NCBI GenBank assembly: GCA_035285005.1
Contig: JAYKIB010000106.1
Coordinates: forward strand, 1-11,548
DNA length: 11,548 nt
Direction: 5' to 3'
Source: Prochlorothrix sp035285005
GTDB lineage: Bacteria > Cyanobacteriota > Cyanobacteriia > Prochlorotrichales > Prochlorotrichaceae
A program made the position numbers and the translations under genes. Below are positions 1 through 6,244 of this stretch, piece by piece. Numbering within the stretch: the first letter of the stretch is position 1; every line of letters starts with the position of its first letter. The notes below the pieces were generated by a model, which saw only the letters and a list, made by a program, of their open reading frames with translations, did no database searches and was not told the origin of the DNA.

Positions 1-208
1 GGCCTTGGTCGGGGGTTTGGAACCTATTTTGGGCACAAAACTGCTCTAGGGAAGCTTGGGTCTCTTCCGGGGTGCAGTCGATCGCTGCGAGAGCCCGATC
101 GAGTATAACTTCCTGGGCTAGTTTGGGAAGTAGTTGATACCTAGCTAAGAGGGGCATCACAGTAAAGGCCGTTAGATGCTGGTCACCAATTTGTAGATCA
201 AAAGTCAT
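1..208 (-). CDS. Parvulin-type peptidylprolyl isomerase, N-terminal fragment
   Basis: Reading the minus strand from an ATG at 208 gives an uninterrupted frame of 69 codons to the window edge. It begins MTFDLQIGDQ and continues with a stretch containing LLARYQLLPKLAQEV, then ILDRALAAIDCTPEE. This resembles the N-terminal SurA-like helical region of cyanobacterial peptidylprolyl isomerases, which normally read LLxRYQLLPQLLRE followed by DQAI and CTPEE. In that family a C-terminal PpiC/parvulin domain follows, and it would lie left of this window. The role would be proline isomerisation or chaperoning of exported or membrane-bound proteins. No clear Shine-Dalgarno precedes the ATG. The frame stays open upstream for at least 18 codons without another ATG, so the start could lie further out. 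The fragment is too short to show catalytic residues. Family assignment is by recall of the motif pattern. Confidence 0.68.
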   Translation of the reverse strand, partial: MTFDLQIGDQHLTAFTVMPLLARYQLLPKLAQEVILDRALAAIDCTPEETQASLEQFCAQNRFQTPDQG

Positions 209-259
209 GACTGCGGGGGACTGTAAATCCAGTAAGATTGCATATTTCCTGGCGTAGAT

Positions 260-307
260 GGGTACCTCGATCAATTGTGGAGTGCGGCGAAGCTGCACTC
301 CACAATT
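260..307 (-). repeat. Palindromic dispersed element, right-half copy
   Basis: On the plus strand this starts GGGTACCTCGATCAATT, the inverted form of the element's right end (AATTAATCGAGGTGCCC). It is followed by a hairpin with a 13-bp perfect stem, 273-285 against 295-307, around a GC-rich 9-base loop. The roughly 60-base left arm found in full copies is missing. The element lies 52 bases upstream of the isomerase start, so it sits in that gene's leader or promoter. Confidence 0.7.
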
Positions 308-406
308 CGTATTATTACGTGGGTGCAGGACCAAAAGTTGTAATGAGTCGGTAGTATCTCATATTACGCACTAGGTAGTGATGTACAGTAATGGAAGTAC
401 ACCGAA

Positions 407-604
407 GGGCAACTCGATTAATTCAAATTTTCACCGGAGTGCCTACAGCAGAATCAGGGTTGTGGCGGGCGGGGCAGGCGCGCCCCCCAAGTTTTCGAGG
501 GGGGCCGCAACGCGGTGAGTTGTGTAGTTGCCGGGGGGGGCCTCCCGCTGCTGCGGGGGGGGGTGGCGGGGCGGCGCCGCGCAACCCCATGAATCGAGGC
601 GCCC
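407..604 (+). repeat. Palindromic dispersed element, expanded GC-rich copy
   Basis: The left end reads GGGCAACTCGATTAATTC and the right end GAATCGAGGCGCCC, matching the inverted ends of the other copies. The left arm (ACCGGAGTGCCTAC, then GCAGAATCAGGGTTGTGG) is nearly identical to the copy at 6245. The central hairpin is replaced by about 130 bases of very GC-rich sequence. That sequence has runs of eight and nine G and several small inverted repeats, for example C-run 483-488 against G-run 499-504 and CCCGC 544-548 against GCGGG 553-557. The open frame across it is low complexity and I do not regard it as a gene. Confidence 0.72.
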
Positions 605-610
605 TATGGC

Positions 611-646
611 TATTTATGGTTATTTCTAGCTATTTCTAGCTATTTT
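611..646 (+). repeat. Short tandem repeat, 10-nt period
   Basis: Three 10-nt units (TATTTATGGT, TATTTCTAGC, TATTTCTAGC) are followed by a partial TATTTT. The array lies between the expanded palindromic element and the ureB stop codon, so it is in the 3' untranslated part of the urease transcript. No function is evident. Confidence 0.75.
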
Positions 647-669
647 CCAGTTCTGATCGTTATATGCTC

Positions 670-987
670 CTAGGGGGCCGCATCCACTGGACCATTGACC
701 AACGCATTAAAACCGTAGACCTGTCGGCTTCCGGCGAGGGCAACGAGGTGTACCGATCGGGTATCCCCTGGCTCAAAGCGCACCGCTGTGCCTGCCGGGA
801 TATCGAGGCGCATTCCCTTGGTCGCCGCCCGATCGAACTGTAGGGCTTCATTGACTTCAAAAAAATGAAAGTGGGAGCCCACTTGGATCGGTCGATCGCC
901 TCGGTTGGCCACCTCTAGGGTGCAGGTGGGCCGGTTCGCATTCAGCTCGATCGTGCCTTCAGCCGGTAATAGTTCCCCAGGAATCAT
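670..987 (-). CDS. ureB: Urease beta subunit
   Basis: This 105-residue protein starts MIPGELLPAEG and carries the UreB signatures NRGDRPIQVGSHFHFFEVN and FEPGDTRSVHLVALAG, ending in a VYGFNALVNG tail. UreB is a structural subunit of the nickel enzyme that hydrolyses urea to ammonia and carbamate; it has no catalytic residues of its own. Length fits the family (about 101-110 residues). I chose the ATG at 987 because GGAG lies 7 bases upstream (995-998 on the plus strand) and because the family starts with MIPGE; a longer frame to 1056 adds an unrelated 23-residue tail. UreA is encoded upstream on the same strand, with a 166-base gap that is long for this pair. No ureC follows in the 669 bases downstream, unlike the common ureABC order, so the catalytic subunit must be elsewhere. 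Confidence 0.96.
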   Translation of the reverse strand: MIPGELLPAEGTIELNANRPTCTLEVANRGDRPIQVGSHFHFFEVNEALQFDRAATKGMRLDIPAGTAVRFEPGDTRSVHLVALAGSRQVYGFNALVNGPVDAAP

Positions 988-1003
988 GGTTTTACTCCAA
1001 TAA

Positions 1004-1040
1004 GATGACGTACAGAGAAGATGACGTACAGAGAAGATGA
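1004..1040 (-). repeat. Short tandem repeat, 16-nt period
   Basis: Two exact copies of GATGACGTACAGAGAA (plus strand, 1004-1019 and 1020-1035) are followed by a partial third. The array begins just 6 bases beyond the ureB ribosome binding site, so it forms part of the ureB leader in the ureA-ureB message. Confidence 0.8.
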
Positions 1041-1058
1041 TGCATAGAAATGACAAAC

Positions 1059-1121
1059 GAGCACCGCGAACAATCTAGGTTGTGGTGGGCGGAGAAGCGG
1101 CCCACCAAAATTAACCGAGGG
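1059..1121 (+). repeat. Palindromic dispersed element, short degenerate copy
   Basis: GGTTGTGGTGGGC leads into a hairpin with an 8-bp stem (1083-1090 against 1100-1107), followed by AATTAACCGAGGGA, a recognisable decayed right end. A weak left end (GAGCACCGCGAACAAT) may be present at 1059, which would make this a deletion derivative lacking the left arm. It lies between ureA and ureB. Confidence 0.55.
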
Positions 1122-1153
1122 ATCCAAACCTGAGAACACCTCCCAAGACCGCC

Positions 1154-1456
1154 CTACTGAATTGGATTATGGACCGTCACCAGTTTAGTGCCATCGGGAA
1201 ACGTGGCCTCCACCTGCACCTCATGGACCATCTCTGCAATGCCCTCCATCACATCCTCCCGTGTCAGGAGTGTGGTGCCGTGGGTCATCAGGTCTGCCAC
1301 CGTCCGCCCCTCCCGGGCACCCTCTAGGATCGCCGCTGAAATATAGGCCACGGCCTCCGGGTAGTTGAGCTTGAGCCCCTTATCCTTACGTCGCTCCGCG
1401 AGCAGTGCGGCAGTGAAAATCAAAAGCTTATCTTTTTCCTGAGGTGATAATTGCAT
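1154..1456 (-). CDS. ureA: Urease gamma subunit
   Basis: The 100-residue product starts MQLSPQEKDKLLIFTAALLA and includes GLKLNYPEAVAYIS, the segment HGTTLLTREDVMEGI, and the C-terminal VEATFPDGTKLVTVHNPI. These are diagnostic for UreA. Length is exactly typical (100 residues). The start is supported by GGGAG (CTCCC on the plus strand, 1465-1469) 8 bases upstream. UreA is a structural subunit of the UreABC trimer that releases ammonia from urea in the cytoplasm. It is the first gene of a ureA-ureB pair read leftward. A divergent gene for a coiled-coil protein lies upstream; no ureD is adjacent. In cyanobacteria urease genes are often under nitrogen control by NtcA, but I see no GTA-N8-TAC site directly upstream. 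Confidence 0.97.
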   Translation of the reverse strand: MQLSPQEKDKLLIFTAALLAERRKDKGLKLNYPEAVAYISAAILEGAREGRTVADLMTHGTTLLTREDVMEGIAEMVHEVQVEATFPDGTKLVTVHNPIQ

Positions 1457-1655
1457 GGTGGCAACTCCCGTGCTTGCTGCGGACCAATTTCTTTGCCCTA
1501 GCTTAGCAGGGCTGGGGCGATCGCTCTATGCTTCCGTCAAGTGGCGGATTTTTTAAAAAAGCGGTCACTGGGGCAAATTTCGATTATCCTTTGGCGTAGT
1601 TTTTAGCGGGCAAGCCTTATGAATGCTGAACTGAACTTGCAAGTGCCCTTGGGCC
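1457..1655. promoter_or_regulatory. Divergent intergenic region between ureA and the coiled-coil gene
   Basis: This stretch must hold promoters for both directions. Visible landmarks are a HIP1 octamer (GCGATCGC, 1517-1524) and a perfect TTTTTTAAAAAA palindrome (1549-1560), a sequence likely to be rigid or curved. GATTAT at 1582-1587 is a possible -10 box for the rightward gene, without a convincing -35. Its right end depends on which start codon the rightward gene uses. Confidence 0.4.
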
Positions 1656-1661
1656 AAGGAG
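1656..1661 (+). promoter_or_regulatory. Ribosome binding site deciding the start of the coiled-coil gene
   Basis: AAGGAG sits 8 bases before the ATG at 1670. The upstream in-frame ATG at 1619 has nothing comparable before it, so this site favours the shorter product. Confidence 0.6.
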
Positions 1662-1669
1662 ACCGCCCC

Positions 1670-2392
1670 ATGGAAAATCGCGATCGGCGTCCTAGTCACA
1701 ACTCCACCGCCAACTCCACCGCAAAGAATACCGCCCATTCTGCGGCCAACACCAATGCCACGCCGGCAGCGGTGCCCATTTCCGTCTATCGAGAGCTGGC
1801 CGCAGAGCTGCAAACGACCCAGGCAGAACTGCACCAACTGCGTAGCGAGAACCAGCGCCTCGTGGAACAGAACCGGAGCTTGCGACAGGAGGCCGATCGG
1901 GTGGTAGAACTGTCCCAAACCTTGCAAAAAGCAGCCCAGCGGCTAGCCCTGAGCCCGCCCGGTGCATCCGTAGCACCCTATAGCGCCAATACTTTGGCCG
2001 ATCGGCCCGACCTCTCCCTGGGTCAGGATATAATCTCTGGCTTTGATGTAACGGCGGCGAGTGCCAGCGGTGCTGCCCCCGCTGGTGGGTACGACGGAGG
2101 GCGCTCCGGCCTATCCGGGGAAGGACCGGGGGGGGCTGCTGCGCCAGTCGATCGGGGGGTGCGGGCTGTGCTGTCTCGGGACCGGGAGAACTCGCCCGCT
2201 GACCTGGATCTGGACTCCGCCGATCTCGATCGGGGCGAGTTTGACAGCAGTGGCTGGTGGCTCGTACTGACGGTGATTTTGATTGTGATTACAGCCTTTG
2301 GCACAGGGTTTTTGATTGTGCGTCCCTTCTTGCCCAGTGGCGGTCCCGACACGGTCCCAGAAGTTACACCCAGTTCCACGGTGACTCCCTAG
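1670..2392 (+). CDS. Conserved hypothetical protein: coiled coil plus one C-terminal membrane segment
   Basis: The 240-residue product (257 if the ATG at 1619 is used) has four parts. An Asn/Thr/Ala-rich N-terminus is followed by a conserved-looking helix beginning ISVYRELAAELQ and a Gln/Glu-rich coiled coil, together about residues 37-93. A Gly/Ala/Ser-rich acidic linker follows, then one hydrophobic segment at about 196-219 (WWLVLTVILIVITAFGTGFL) and a short Pro/Thr/Ser tail. I recall the SVYRELAAELQ coiled-coil pattern from uncharacterised cyanobacterial proteins; no function is known to me. Topology is not settled by the sequence; a tail-anchored protein with the coiled coil in the cytoplasm is the simplest reading. 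It is divergent from ureA and 271 bases upstream of another uncharacterised cyanobacterial gene on the same strand. Confidence 0.85.
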   Translation: MENRDRRPSHNSTANSTAKNTAHSAANTNATPAAVPISVYRELAAELQTTQAELHQLRSENQRLVEQNRSLRQEADRVVELSQTLQKAAQRLALSPPGASVAPYSANTLADRPDLSLGQDIISGFDVTAASASGAAPAGGYDGGRSGLSGEGPGGAAAPVDRGVRAVLSRDRENSPADLDLDSADLDRGEFDSSGWWLVLTVILIVITAFGTGFLIVRPFLPSGGPDTVPEVTPSSTVTP

Positions 2393-2482
2393 GCAACCCT
2401 GGATGCTAGGGACTGTCATCCTTGGTCGTGCCTCACTGGTCAGGATAGGAGCAGCCCGATTCCCGATCCTGCCGTGCCCATA

Positions 2483-2567
2483 GGCGGCCCTTCAGAAAAT
2501 CTTAGTTTTCCGCCTGGGACCCGGGCAAGAATCAGGGTTCGGTTAGGCAGTGCAGCCACCCAACTCC
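2483..2567 (+). repeat. Palindromic dispersed element, decayed copy
   Basis: The segment GGGCAAGAATCAGGGTT matches the left arm of the family almost exactly, and the preceding AGAAAATCTTAGTTTTCCGC aligns loosely with the arm of the 6545 copy. It is followed by a broken hairpin (GGTTAGGC against GCCACCCAACTCC) corresponding to the GGTTGGGCGGC stems elsewhere. No right end is recognisable. It fills much of the 271-base gap before the gene at 2664. Confidence 0.6.
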
Positions 2568-2663
2568 GGGATGGGTTGACGCAGGAAAGTCCTGTGATAC
2601 CCTACAGCCACCTACCCCCATATTGCTCCTCCGTTTCGCCTCTGCTCTCTCTCAATCTCTGCC

Positions 2664-4145
2664 ATGGCCTCTGCCTCCCCCAGTCCGTCCTTTCAAATTC
2701 GTCAGACCCGCTCCTCGGGTGGCCGATCGACCCTACAGCAAGTGCAGATGCCGACGCTTCCTCCGCGTTTGGCTGTCCAGGCCCCTAGTCCGGTGACGAC
2801 TCCTAGTGCCGCTGCGTCGTTTGCAGTGGCCACACCGGTGGCTCGTCCCAAGTCCCAGGAAGAGATCTCTCCGCGCCTCCAACTCCCCACCATGGCTGGC
2901 CCTGGCAGTGCGGACCCGACTCCGGGACAGCCTGATCCAATGCAGCCGCCGGAAATCGCAGCATTTGAGGCTTGGGATATGGAGTTAGAGGCATCCTCCA
3001 GTGCCAAGTCCGTGGGCAAGGATGACCAGGGCTGTCCGCCTCAGGTCGGGCTGGACGGGGATCAGGAAAATCTGCCGGGAACTGCGGGGAAGGACCAGGC
3101 GTGGGGTAGCTCAGGGCCAAAACGTCCCGATTTAGCTGAACTGGATTTGATGGGACCGGATTTAGCGACGCCAGATTTAACGAGACCAGATTTAACTAGG
3201 CCAGACCTGCCCGCCCCCAACTTATCTGCCTCAGACTTACCTGCCTCAAACCTGTCGAGCTCCGTGTCAGGACCCCAGGAGTTGAGTGGCCCAGCGAGTC
3301 CCAATGCAGCGGGTCAAAGTCCCAATAATCCGGTGACGCCTGCCCCGGCAAAGCCTGCCCCGACGACGACTACCTCGGCGACGACTGCCTCGGCGACGAT
3401 TAATCCGGCGACGATAGCGGAGGCTAAGGCGCAGCCTGCCCCTAAAACGCCTAAATCCAAATCCTCCCAATCGAAAAGTCGTAAAAGTCTTGCGGCGACA
3501 CTGGCTCGCGTGGAAATGCCAAAGATCCCGACACCCCCCGTCTATCAGACCGAGGCCACCGCTGCGGGTGCGGTGACGCCGGATCGATCGGGTGTGAGTA
3601 CTGCCAATGCGGTCCGTGCCGCCAGTGCTGCCCGTGCTGCCAACACCATGGGCGCGGCACCTGGGGCCAATTCCTCCTATGCCACGATCACGGTCCAACC
3701 CTTCACCGTGGCTGCCGATGCCTTCCAGCAGCCCAGCCTCCCCAAGGTCAAAACCCCTGGCTTTACCCAACATCGCCACAGCAGCAACCCCTGCTTTGCC
3801 ATGAGCCTCTTGCAGGATATTGCGGTGGTTGTCCAACAGTGGCAACTGGAGTTGGAGGAAGTCCACAACCAAATTCAGGCGATTTATATGGAGGGGCCGA
3901 TCGTGGATGGCTGGTTGGAGGCGGATACGGCCACGGATGGCTCGGTGACGGGATATCGTCTCTGTGGGTTGAACCAAAATGGTCAGCTTTGGTCCCGGCC
4001 CTGTCCGCCGGATCAGTTGGCTGGTTTGAGTGTGGCCATTGCCCGGTATCAAACTCTCCGCCAAACCATCGCCCAAAAGCATCGTCTAGAGGTTCGCCTT
4101 AAGCAGTTGGGAGAGACCCTCGCTGTCCTCCGCAGCCGCATTTAG
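2664..4145 (+). CDS. Pro/Ala/Thr-rich protein with conserved cyanobacterial C-terminal domain, function unknown
   Basis: The 493-residue product has two very different parts. Residues 1 to about 370 are low complexity, rich in Pro, Ala, Ser and Thr, with a nine-unit five-residue repeat at 155-199 (PDLAT, PDLTR and variants), a Thr/Ala-rich patch at 233-251 and a basic Lys/Ser patch at 261-275. Residues about 376-493 look folded and conserved: FAMSLLQDIAVVVQQWQLELE, EGPIVDGWLE, YRLCGLNQNGQLWSRPCPP and a closing helical stretch with AIARYQTLRQ and a leucine-rich end. I recall this domain from uncharacterised cyanobacterial proteins. No membrane segment or signal peptide is visible. The ATG at 2664 follows a pyrimidine-rich stretch without a Shine-Dalgarno, so the start is less secure than the stop. 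The acyltransferase gene follows after 63 bases, so co-transcription is plausible. Confidence 0.85.
   Translation: MASASPSPSFQIRQTRSSGGRSTLQQVQMPTLPPRLAVQAPSPVTTPSAAASFAVATPVARPKSQEEISPRLQLPTMAGPGSADPTPGQPDPMQPPEIAAFEAWDMELEASSSAKSVGKDDQGCPPQVGLDGDQENLPGTAGKDQAWGSSGPKRPDLAELDLMGPDLATPDLTRPDLTRPDLPAPNLSASDLPASNLSSSVSGPQELSGPASPNAAGQSPNNPVTPAPAKPAPTTTTSATTASATINPATIAEAKAQPAPKTPKSKSSQSKSRKSLAATLARVEMPKIPTPPVYQTEATAAGAVTPDRSGVSTANAVRAASAARAANTMGAAPGANSSYATITVQPFTVAADAFQQPSLPKVKTPGFTQHRHSSNPCFAMSLLQDIAVVVQQWQLELEEVHNQIQAIYMEGPIVDGWLEADTATDGSVTGYRLCGLNQNGQLWSRPCPPDQLAGLSVAIARYQTLRQTIAQKHRLEVRLKQLGETLAVLRSRI
3126..3260 (+). repeat. In-gene repeat encoding nine pentapeptide-like units
   Basis: The region encodes nine consecutive five-residue units with Leu at the third position of each and Asp or Asn at the second. 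Seven have Pro or Ser first. The DNA units (GAT-TTA-rich 15-mers such as CCAGATTTAACTAGG variants) are diverged, so the array is not a fresh duplication. Confidence 0.8.
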
Positions 4146-4208
4146 GGGCTGTCCTCAGGGTCGGGTGGGATAGCTTTTCCGCTCGCCATAATTATTCCCA
4201 GTATTCCT

Positions 4209-4802
4209 ATGCTTAACTCTCCCGATCCTAGCCAGGATCCATGGCTCAATCAGCCGCCTCGGGTTGATTTACGATCCTATAGCCCCTCCAATTCCGATCG
4301 CGGTCGATCGCGCCTGATTATCCTGCTGTGGTGGCTATTACAGGCGATCGTTTTTCCGCTCAGTCACCACTCAGCCCACAATATTCGCTGTGCCCTCCTC
4401 CGCCTTTTTGGTGCAAAAATTGGCCAACGAGTCCATATTCGGCCCACAGCCCGATTTACCTATCCTTGGAATGTAACCCTTAGTGATGACGTGTGGGTGG
4501 GGGATGATGCGGTGTTTTACAGCATTGCACCGATTTGGGTTGGTTGCCATGCGGTGGTGTCCCAGGAAACCTATCTGTGTACGGCCAGCCATGATGTGCG
4601 GGATCCTGGGTTTGGATTGGTGACGGGATCGATCGCGGTGGGCAATGGGGCTTGGGTGGCGACGCGCTGTTTTGTGGGGCCAGGGGTGAGGATTGGCGCC
4701 AATGCGGTGATTGGGGTCAATAGTACGGTGTTGCAGGATATGCCTCCGAACCAGGTCTGTTTTGGTACGCCCTGCCGCCCCCGCTTCGATCGGGATTTGT
4801 AG
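4209..4802 (+). CDS. WcaF-like hexapeptide-repeat acyltransferase
   Basis: The 197-residue product has left-handed beta-helix signatures: LLRLFGAKIGQRVHIRPTAR, then NVTLSDDVWVGDDAVFYSIAPIWVG, VVSQETYLCTASHD, GSIAVGNGAWVATRCFVGPGV and RIGANAVIGVNSTVLQDMP. His128 in TASHD is the position of the catalytic base in this acetyltransferase family, and the end (CFGTPCRPR) matches the usual GxPAxxxx turn. WcaF-type enzymes transfer acetyl groups to sugars during exopolysaccharide synthesis; cyanobacterial relatives occur in polysaccharide gene clusters. A hydrophobic stretch at about 35-51 (LIILLWWLLQAIVFPLS) is common in this subgroup and may bring the enzyme to the membrane. No glycosyltransferase is nearby, so the acceptor is unknown. 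It lies 63 bases after the preceding gene and is convergent with serS. Confidence 0.88.
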   Translation: MLNSPDPSQDPWLNQPPRVDLRSYSPSNSDRGRSRLIILLWWLLQAIVFPLSHHSAHNIRCALLRLFGAKIGQRVHIRPTARFTYPWNVTLSDDVWVGDDAVFYSIAPIWVGCHAVVSQETYLCTASHDVRDPGFGLVTGSIAVGNGAWVATRCFVGPGVRIGANAVIGVNSTVLQDMPPNQVCFGTPCRPRFDRDL

Positions 4803-4826
4803 GCAGCGTGCAGTGTCGTGTTACTG

Positions 4827-4926
4827 GGGTACTGGGCTTAACCCAAATCTTTGCGAGATAGCCTACGCAAGAATCAGGGGTTGGAGTAGGCGGCTTCGCC
4901 GCCTACTCTCATTAATCGAGGTGCCC
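4827..4926 (+). repeat. Palindromic dispersed element between convergent genes
   Basis: The right end is intact (TTAATCGAGGTGCCC, 4912-4926), the left arm carries GCCTACGCAAGAATCAGGGG, and the left end is decayed (GGGTACTGGG). Length is 100 bases, as in other full copies. Its right edge stops one base before the serS stop codon, and its left edge lies 25 bases after the acyltransferase stop, so it makes up nearly all of the intergenic space. Confidence 0.8.
4884..4908. terminator. Perfect hairpin, possible bidirectional terminator
   Basis: GAGTAGGCGGC (4884-4894) pairs perfectly with 4898-4908 around a TTC loop. It lies between the ends of two convergent genes, the expected place for shared termination. 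There is no U-tract on either side, so intrinsic termination is uncertain; transcript-end stabilisation is equally possible. Confidence 0.45.
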
Positions 4927-4927
4927 T

Positions 4928-6208
4928 CTACAGGACCGATCGACCCATCAAGGGCTGCAGAACCTCAGGAATCAGAACACTCCCGTCAGTTTGCTGGTAA
5001 TTTTCCAGAATTGCGGCCATTGTGCGACCGATCGCCAGTCCTGAGCCATTGAGGGTGTGGACATATTGGGTTCCCTTTTGACCCGCCTCCTTGAAGCGGA
5101 TATTACTGCGACGGGCTTGGAAGTCCTTACAGTTGGAACAGCTAGAAATTTCGCGATATTTACCCGCAGAGGGCATCCACACCTCTAGATCGTAGGTTTT
5201 TGTCGCTGAAAAGCCCATGTCACCCGTGCAGAGAGCCAAAACCCGGTAGGGAAGCTTGAGGGCTTGTAGAACGGACTCCGCCTGCTGGGTCAGCGCCTCT
5301 AGGGCTTCCGTCGATCGATCGGGGTGAACAAACTGATACATCTCCACCTTATTAAATTGGTGGAGGCGAATTAAACCCCGCGTATCACGGCCATAGCTGC
5401 CCGCTTCCCGGCGGAAACAGGGGGTATAGGCGCAATAGGAGAGGGGAAGATCTGTGGCGGCGAGAATTTCGTCACGGTGGTAGCTCGTGAGGGGAACCTC
5501 AGCGGTGGGTGTGAGCCAGAGATCATCGTTTTTACACTGGAAGCTCTCCTCTGCGAACTTGGGCAACTGGCCCGAGGCTTGGAGGGAAGCACTATTAATC
5601 AGAAAGGGGGGAGAAACCTCCGTAAACCCCGCATTAATGTGGTGATTGAGCATAAACTGGATCAAAGCCCGCTCTAGGGCTGCGCCAGCCCCCAACAGGG
5701 TGACAAAGCGGCTCTGGGCAATGCGTACCGATCGCTCAAAGTTCAAAATCCCCAGTTTCTCGCCCACGTCCCAGTGGGGCAACAGGTTCGGTTCCGAACG
5801 AATGAGGTTATCTCCCCAGCGTCGGACCTCCACATTCTCCTCTTCTGTTTTGCCCTCAGGAGTGGTTTTGTCGGGTAAGTTGGGGAAGGTGAGCAGTAAG
5901 CGGCCAATTTCCTCCTTAAGCTCCCGTTCCTGGGGTTCTAACTCCCCTAATTGCTTTTTAAGTTGGTTGCCCTCTTCCCGCAGGGCCTGGACTTCACTTC
6001 CCTTGGGATCGGCGCCCCCCTTAATTTTTTGGCCCACCTGTTTGCCAATTTCATTGCTGCGGGCCTGGAGCTGCGATCGCTGGGTTTCGAGGCTGCGCTG
6101 CTGTTGATCGAGGTCGAGCAGGCTTTGGAGATCGTATTGGTCTCCCCGTAGGGCGAGTTTTTGTTGGATGAGGTCTGGGGTTTCCCGAATTTGCTTGAGG
6201 TCCAGCAC
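4928..6208 (-). CDS. serS: Seryl-tRNA synthetase
   Basis: This cytoplasmic class II synthetase charges tRNA-Ser (and tRNA-Sec where present) with serine. The 426-residue length is typical. Order: N-terminal antiparallel coiled-coil arm at about 26-106, which grips the long variable arm of tRNA-Ser; motif 1 region ending VSPPFLIN; the TxE serine-binding loop LTPTAEVPL at about 232-240; motif 2 CFRREAGSYGRDTRG at about 264-278; and motif 3 GSGLAIGRTMAAILENYQ at about 388-405. The end IPEVLQPLMG fits the family. I place the start at the GTG at 6208 (giving LDLKQIRETPDL, where SerS proteins normally begin) rather than the ATG 14 codons upstream, which lies in the end of a repeat element. AAGGGA lies 13 bases before the GTG, a weak ribosome binding site. 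Palindromic elements flank the gene on both sides. Confidence 0.97.
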   Translation of the reverse strand: MLDLKQIRETPDLIQQKLALRGDQYDLQSLLDLDQQQRSLETQRSQLQARSNEIGKQVGQKIKGGADPKGSEVQALREEGNQLKKQLGELEPQERELKEEIGRLLLTFPNLPDKTTPEGKTEEENVEVRRWGDNLIRSEPNLLPHWDVGEKLGILNFERSVRIAQSRFVTLLGAGAALERALIQFMLNHHINAGFTEVSPPFLINSASLQASGQLPKFAEESFQCKNDDLWLTPTAEVPLTSYHRDEILAATDLPLSYCAYTPCFRREAGSYGRDTRGLIRLHQFNKVEMYQFVHPDRSTEALEALTQQAESVLQALKLPYRVLALCTGDMGFSATKTYDLEVWMPSAGKYREISSCSNCKDFQARRSNIRFKEAGQKGTQYVHTLNGSGLAIGRTMAAILENYQQTDGSVLIPEVLQPLMGRSVL

Positions 6209-6244
6209 GGCTGTTGTTCTATCCCTTAAAAAAAAGTCCCATAG

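Noticed and set aside
354..367. GTATCTCATATTAC, a perfect GTA-N8-TAC NtcA-type palindrome
   Set aside because: About two to three such matches are expected by chance in a window this size. It lies 146 bases from the isomerase start, has no well-spaced -10 box on the minus strand, and is downstream, not upstream, of the urease genes.
391..639. 82-codon open frame on the plus strand
   Set aside because: It spans the expanded repeat element; its Gly/Ala/Arg/Pro-rich product merely reflects GC-rich palindromic DNA, and there is no ribosome binding site.
2474..2788. 104-codon plus-strand frame overlapping the start of the gene at 2664
   Set aside because: It begins in the decayed repeat and overlaps the better-supported frame; the product is Ser/Pro/Leu-rich without recognisable motifs.
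3267..4082. 271-codon minus-strand frame opposite the Pro/Ala/Thr-rich gene
   Set aside because: Its Arg/Gly-rich C-terminal part mirrors the Ala/Pro/Thr codons of the plus-strand gene, while the plus frame has a conserved C-terminal domain in exactly this region.
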